Of a DNA stretch of 6,377 bases, positions 4,621 through 6,377 are shown piece by piece (position 1 is the first letter of the stretch; every line of letters begins with the position of its first letter). The translations under genes and the position numbers were made by a program. Origin of the DNA: Nitrospira sp. ST-bin4 (GTDB lineage Bacteria; Nitrospirota; Nitrospiria; Nitrospirales; Nitrospiraceae); assembly GCA_002083565.1 (NCBI GenBank), contig MSXM01000045.1, forward strand, positions 1 through 6,377, written 5' to 3'. The notes below the pieces were generated by a model, which ran no database searches, was not told the origin of the DNA, and was given only the letters and a program-made list of their open reading frames with translations.

Positions 4621-6228
4621 TTACCGGATCACTGTGCCTTGCTGACTTGATACAACCGTGCTGGCCGGATTCCAATCCAGAAGCTCGCGAATTGCCCTTG
4701 CCAGAGCCTCCGGAGTGAACGGCTTTTGAAGATACCCACAGGCTGGGTCCCCGGCACCTAGACCAACATCATCGGTATAGCCGGAGATGAAGAGAATTTT
4801 CAGCTCAGGCTTGATCACACGAAGATGCTGGGCCAATTCCGGCCCGTTCATTCCCGGCATGACCACATCCGTGAGCAGGAGCTGGAGCCGGCCTATCTGC
4901 TGTGTACCGACAAGACAGGCCTCCAAGCCGTGTTTGGCCTCGAAGACACGATATCCAAGCTTGCGAAGTTCGTCTCGAATCAGACTGCGGACGCCCGTGT
5001 CATCTTCGACCAGCAAAATGGTCTCATGGCCGGTCGTGGACGACGGCGTGACTTCCGTGCCGACGACTCGATCCGCCTCCTCGATAATCTTCGGAAGGTA
5101 AATATCAAAGCGAGTGCCCTGGCCGATCGCGCTGGACACATCCAGCCCGCCCCCGCTTTGGGTAACGATGCCGAACACGGTGGAGAGTCCGAGTCCCGTG
5201 CCTTTCCCTTCTTCCTTCGTCGTGAAAAATGGCTCAAATATGTGGGCTTGAACATCCGGTGAAATCCCGCAGCCGGTGTCGGACACAGAGAGCTTCACAT
5301 AGGCACCGGGAGGCAAGGGGCGCAGGTGGTATACCGGCGTCCGGTCGATCTCGACTGAAGCGGTTTCGATGATCAACGTTCCGCCCTTGGGCATGGCATC
5401 GCGGGCATTGACAACGAGATTCATGACGATCTGTTCGAGTTGCGCGGGGTCTGTCTTGACGCGAAGAGGCTCCCGGCTTGCGCGTAAGACCAATTCGATA
5501 TCTTCCCCGATTAAGCGTCGAAGCATGGTCTCAAAGTTGCCGATGACCGGATTCAAATCGAGCACTTTCGGCTCGGCCGGCTGCTTTCTGCTGAATGTCA
5601 GCAATTGTTTGATCAGAGCCGCGGCGCGATCGCCGGCCTTTCGCATCTCTTCGATCTTGCCCCTCTCAGGATGATCCGGCGGCAAGTCATTGAGCAACAC
5701 TTGGCTGTGGCCCATGATGACGGTGAGGATATTGTTAAAATCGTGTGCCAACCCTCCGGCCAATCGGCCGACGGCCTCCAGCTTTTGCGCCTGGCGAAGC
5801 TGCAACTCGCTCTGGCGCAAGGCGTCCTCGGCCCGCTTCCGCTCCATCCGATCGTGCCGCTCGCGGAGCGCCCGCTGAATCGATGGAACCAGCCGGCCGA
5901 TCCGCTGTTTCAAAATATAATCCGTGGCGCCGCGATGCATGGTATCGATGGCGAGTTCCTCGCCGAGGGTCCCGGAAACGAAAATGAACGGGATCTCAGG
6001 AGCCAGCTTGCGCGCAAGCTCAAGCGCAGCAGCACCATCGAATCCGGGAAGAGAATAGTCGGCCAGGATCAGATCAATCAGGCCTTCTTTAAGGACGGCA
6101 ACAAACGCCGCTCGACTTTCCACGCGGATCGGCGCGCAAGGAATTCCCCCTTCTGCCAACAGCGTGGCGATGAGGTCGGCATCTGTCTGATTATCCTCCA
6201 GTTGGAGGACTCGCAAAGGAGTGGCCAT
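4621..6228 (-). CDS. Sensorless hybrid histidine kinase, REC-HisKA-HATPase-REC
   Basis: This 535-residue cytosolic phosphorelay protein has no membrane segment. Domains in order: an N-terminal receiver at about 4-122 (acidic pair Glu11/Asp12, phosphoacceptor Asp57, Ser85, Lys107); a charged helical linker at 122-150; a HisKA dimerisation domain with phosphorylated His162 in LAHDFNN; an ATPase domain with N-box NLVVNARDA (270-278), G1 DTGCG (317-321), F-box FEPFFTTK and G2 GKGTGLGLS (341-349); and a C-terminal receiver at about 402-518 (Glu408/Asp409/Asp410, Asp454, Ser482, Lys502). All catalytic positions are intact. With a receiver instead of a sensor at its N-terminus, it probably takes its signal from another kinase or phosphodonor. 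A TTG at 6243 could extend it by five residues, but the ATG at 6228 starts the receiver naturally. Seventeen bases separate this ATG from the stop of the upstream response regulator, indicating an operon. Confidence 0.92.
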   Translation of the reverse strand: MATPLRVLQLEDNQTDADLIATLLAEGGIPCAPIRVESRAAFVAVLKEGLIDLILADYSLPGFDGAAALELARKLAPEIPFIFVSGTLGEELAIDTMHRGATDYILKQRIGRLVPSIQRALRERHDRMERKRAEDALRQSELQLRQAQKLEAVGRLAGGLAHDFNNILTVIMGHSQVLLNDLPPDHPERGKIEEMRKAGDRAAALIKQLLTFSRKQPAEPKVLDLNPVIGNFETMLRRLIGEDIELVLRASREPLRVKTDPAQLEQIVMNLVVNARDAMPKGGTLIIETASVEIDRTPVYHLRPLPPGAYVKLSVSDTGCGISPDVQAHIFEPFFTTKEEGKGTGLGLSTVFGIVTQSGGGLDVSSAIGQGTRFDIYLPKIIEEADRVVGTEVTPSSTTGHETILLVEDDTGVRSLIRDELRKLGYRVFEAKHGLEACLVGTQQIGRLQLLLTDVVMPGMNGPELAQHLRVIKPELKILFISGYTDDVGLGAGDPACGYLQKPFTPEALARAIRELLDWNPASTVVSSQQGTVIR

Positions 6229-6245
6229 CAGAGTTCCATTCAAAG

Positions 6246-6377
6246 TTACTTGCCGGAACCGGATCCCTGCGGTGGAGGCTCATTGATCACACCCCAGAAT
6301 GTGCCCAGCTCCTTGACGGCCGAGACAAACTGATGAAATTCAACAGGCTTCACCACATACGCATTGGCTCCCAGCGC
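6246..6377 (-). CDS. C-terminal end of an Rcp1-like single-domain response regulator (partial)
   Basis: The minus strand is open from the right edge to a TAA at 6248-6246 and encodes 43 residues. They begin ALGANAYVVKPVEF, the last part of a receiver domain, with the conserved Lys followed by cis-Pro (residues 10-11 of the fragment). A final helix FVSAVKELGTFW follows, then a Pro-rich tail ending GSGSGK. The 'LGxFW...N.PPP' ending is typical of the Rcp1/CheY-like regulators that stand next to phytochrome-type or hybrid kinases. No DNA-binding domain follows the receiver, so it should be a stand-alone phosphoacceptor. The N-terminus and phosphoacceptor Asp lie outside the window. It directly precedes the hybrid kinase and is its likely partner, as phosphodonor or acceptor for the kinase's receivers. 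Confidence 0.88.
   Translation of the reverse strand, partial: ALGANAYVVKPVEFHQFVSAVKELGTFWGVINEPPPQGSGSGK

Noticed and set aside
5605..6333. Long plus-strand open frame (242 codons) antisense to the hybrid kinase
   Set aside because: It is the mirror of a strongly supported kinase frame with all catalytic motifs. Its translation shows no domain and it has no ribosome binding site.

Overview
The window looks like chromosomal DNA of a Gram-negative-type bacterium (two lipoprotein signal peptides, several exported proteins, moderately GC-rich coding sequence). The combination of an Rcp1-like response regulator tail, a sensorless REC-kinase-REC protein and small lineage-type lipoproteins resembles Nitrospira or a relative. 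This is an inference from memory of such genomes and was not tested. I see no mobile element, tRNA, rRNA or CRISPR array.

Layout, left to right. (1) Positions 1-8 hold the start of a minus-strand gene that leaves the window, with a near-perfect ribosome binding site. (2) Positions 24-353 carry no gene I can support. (3) A small coiled-coil lipoprotein gene (354-650, minus) is separated by a 291-bp divergent spacer from a plus-strand run: an exported surface-adhesin-E-like protein (942-1439), a membrane-anchored DUF1566/Lcl-type protein (1508-2080) and orotate phosphoribosyltransferase pyrE (2178-2759). (4) pyrE converges on a second small lipoprotein gene (2790-3107, minus). That gene diverges from an exported single-domain rhodanese (3160-3588, plus) across only 52 bp, which contain two face-to-face promoter candidates. 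(5) The rhodanese converges on a minus-strand run that reads, in its own direction, response regulator tail (6377-6246), REC-kinase-REC hybrid (6228-4621), and exported phosphodiester-glycosidase-family protein (4587-3682). The gaps in this run are 17 and 33 bp, so it is probably one operon whose promoter lies beyond the right edge.

Functionally, pyrE is the only housekeeping metabolic gene (de novo pyrimidine synthesis). Five other genes encode proteins predicted to be exported or envelope-anchored, and the right end encodes a cytosolic phosphorelay. No obviously new multi-gene system is visible. The features most worth checking are the overlapping divergent promoters with a predicted leaderless lipoprotein mRNA, and the coupling of a sensorless phosphorelay to an exported glycosidase-family protein.
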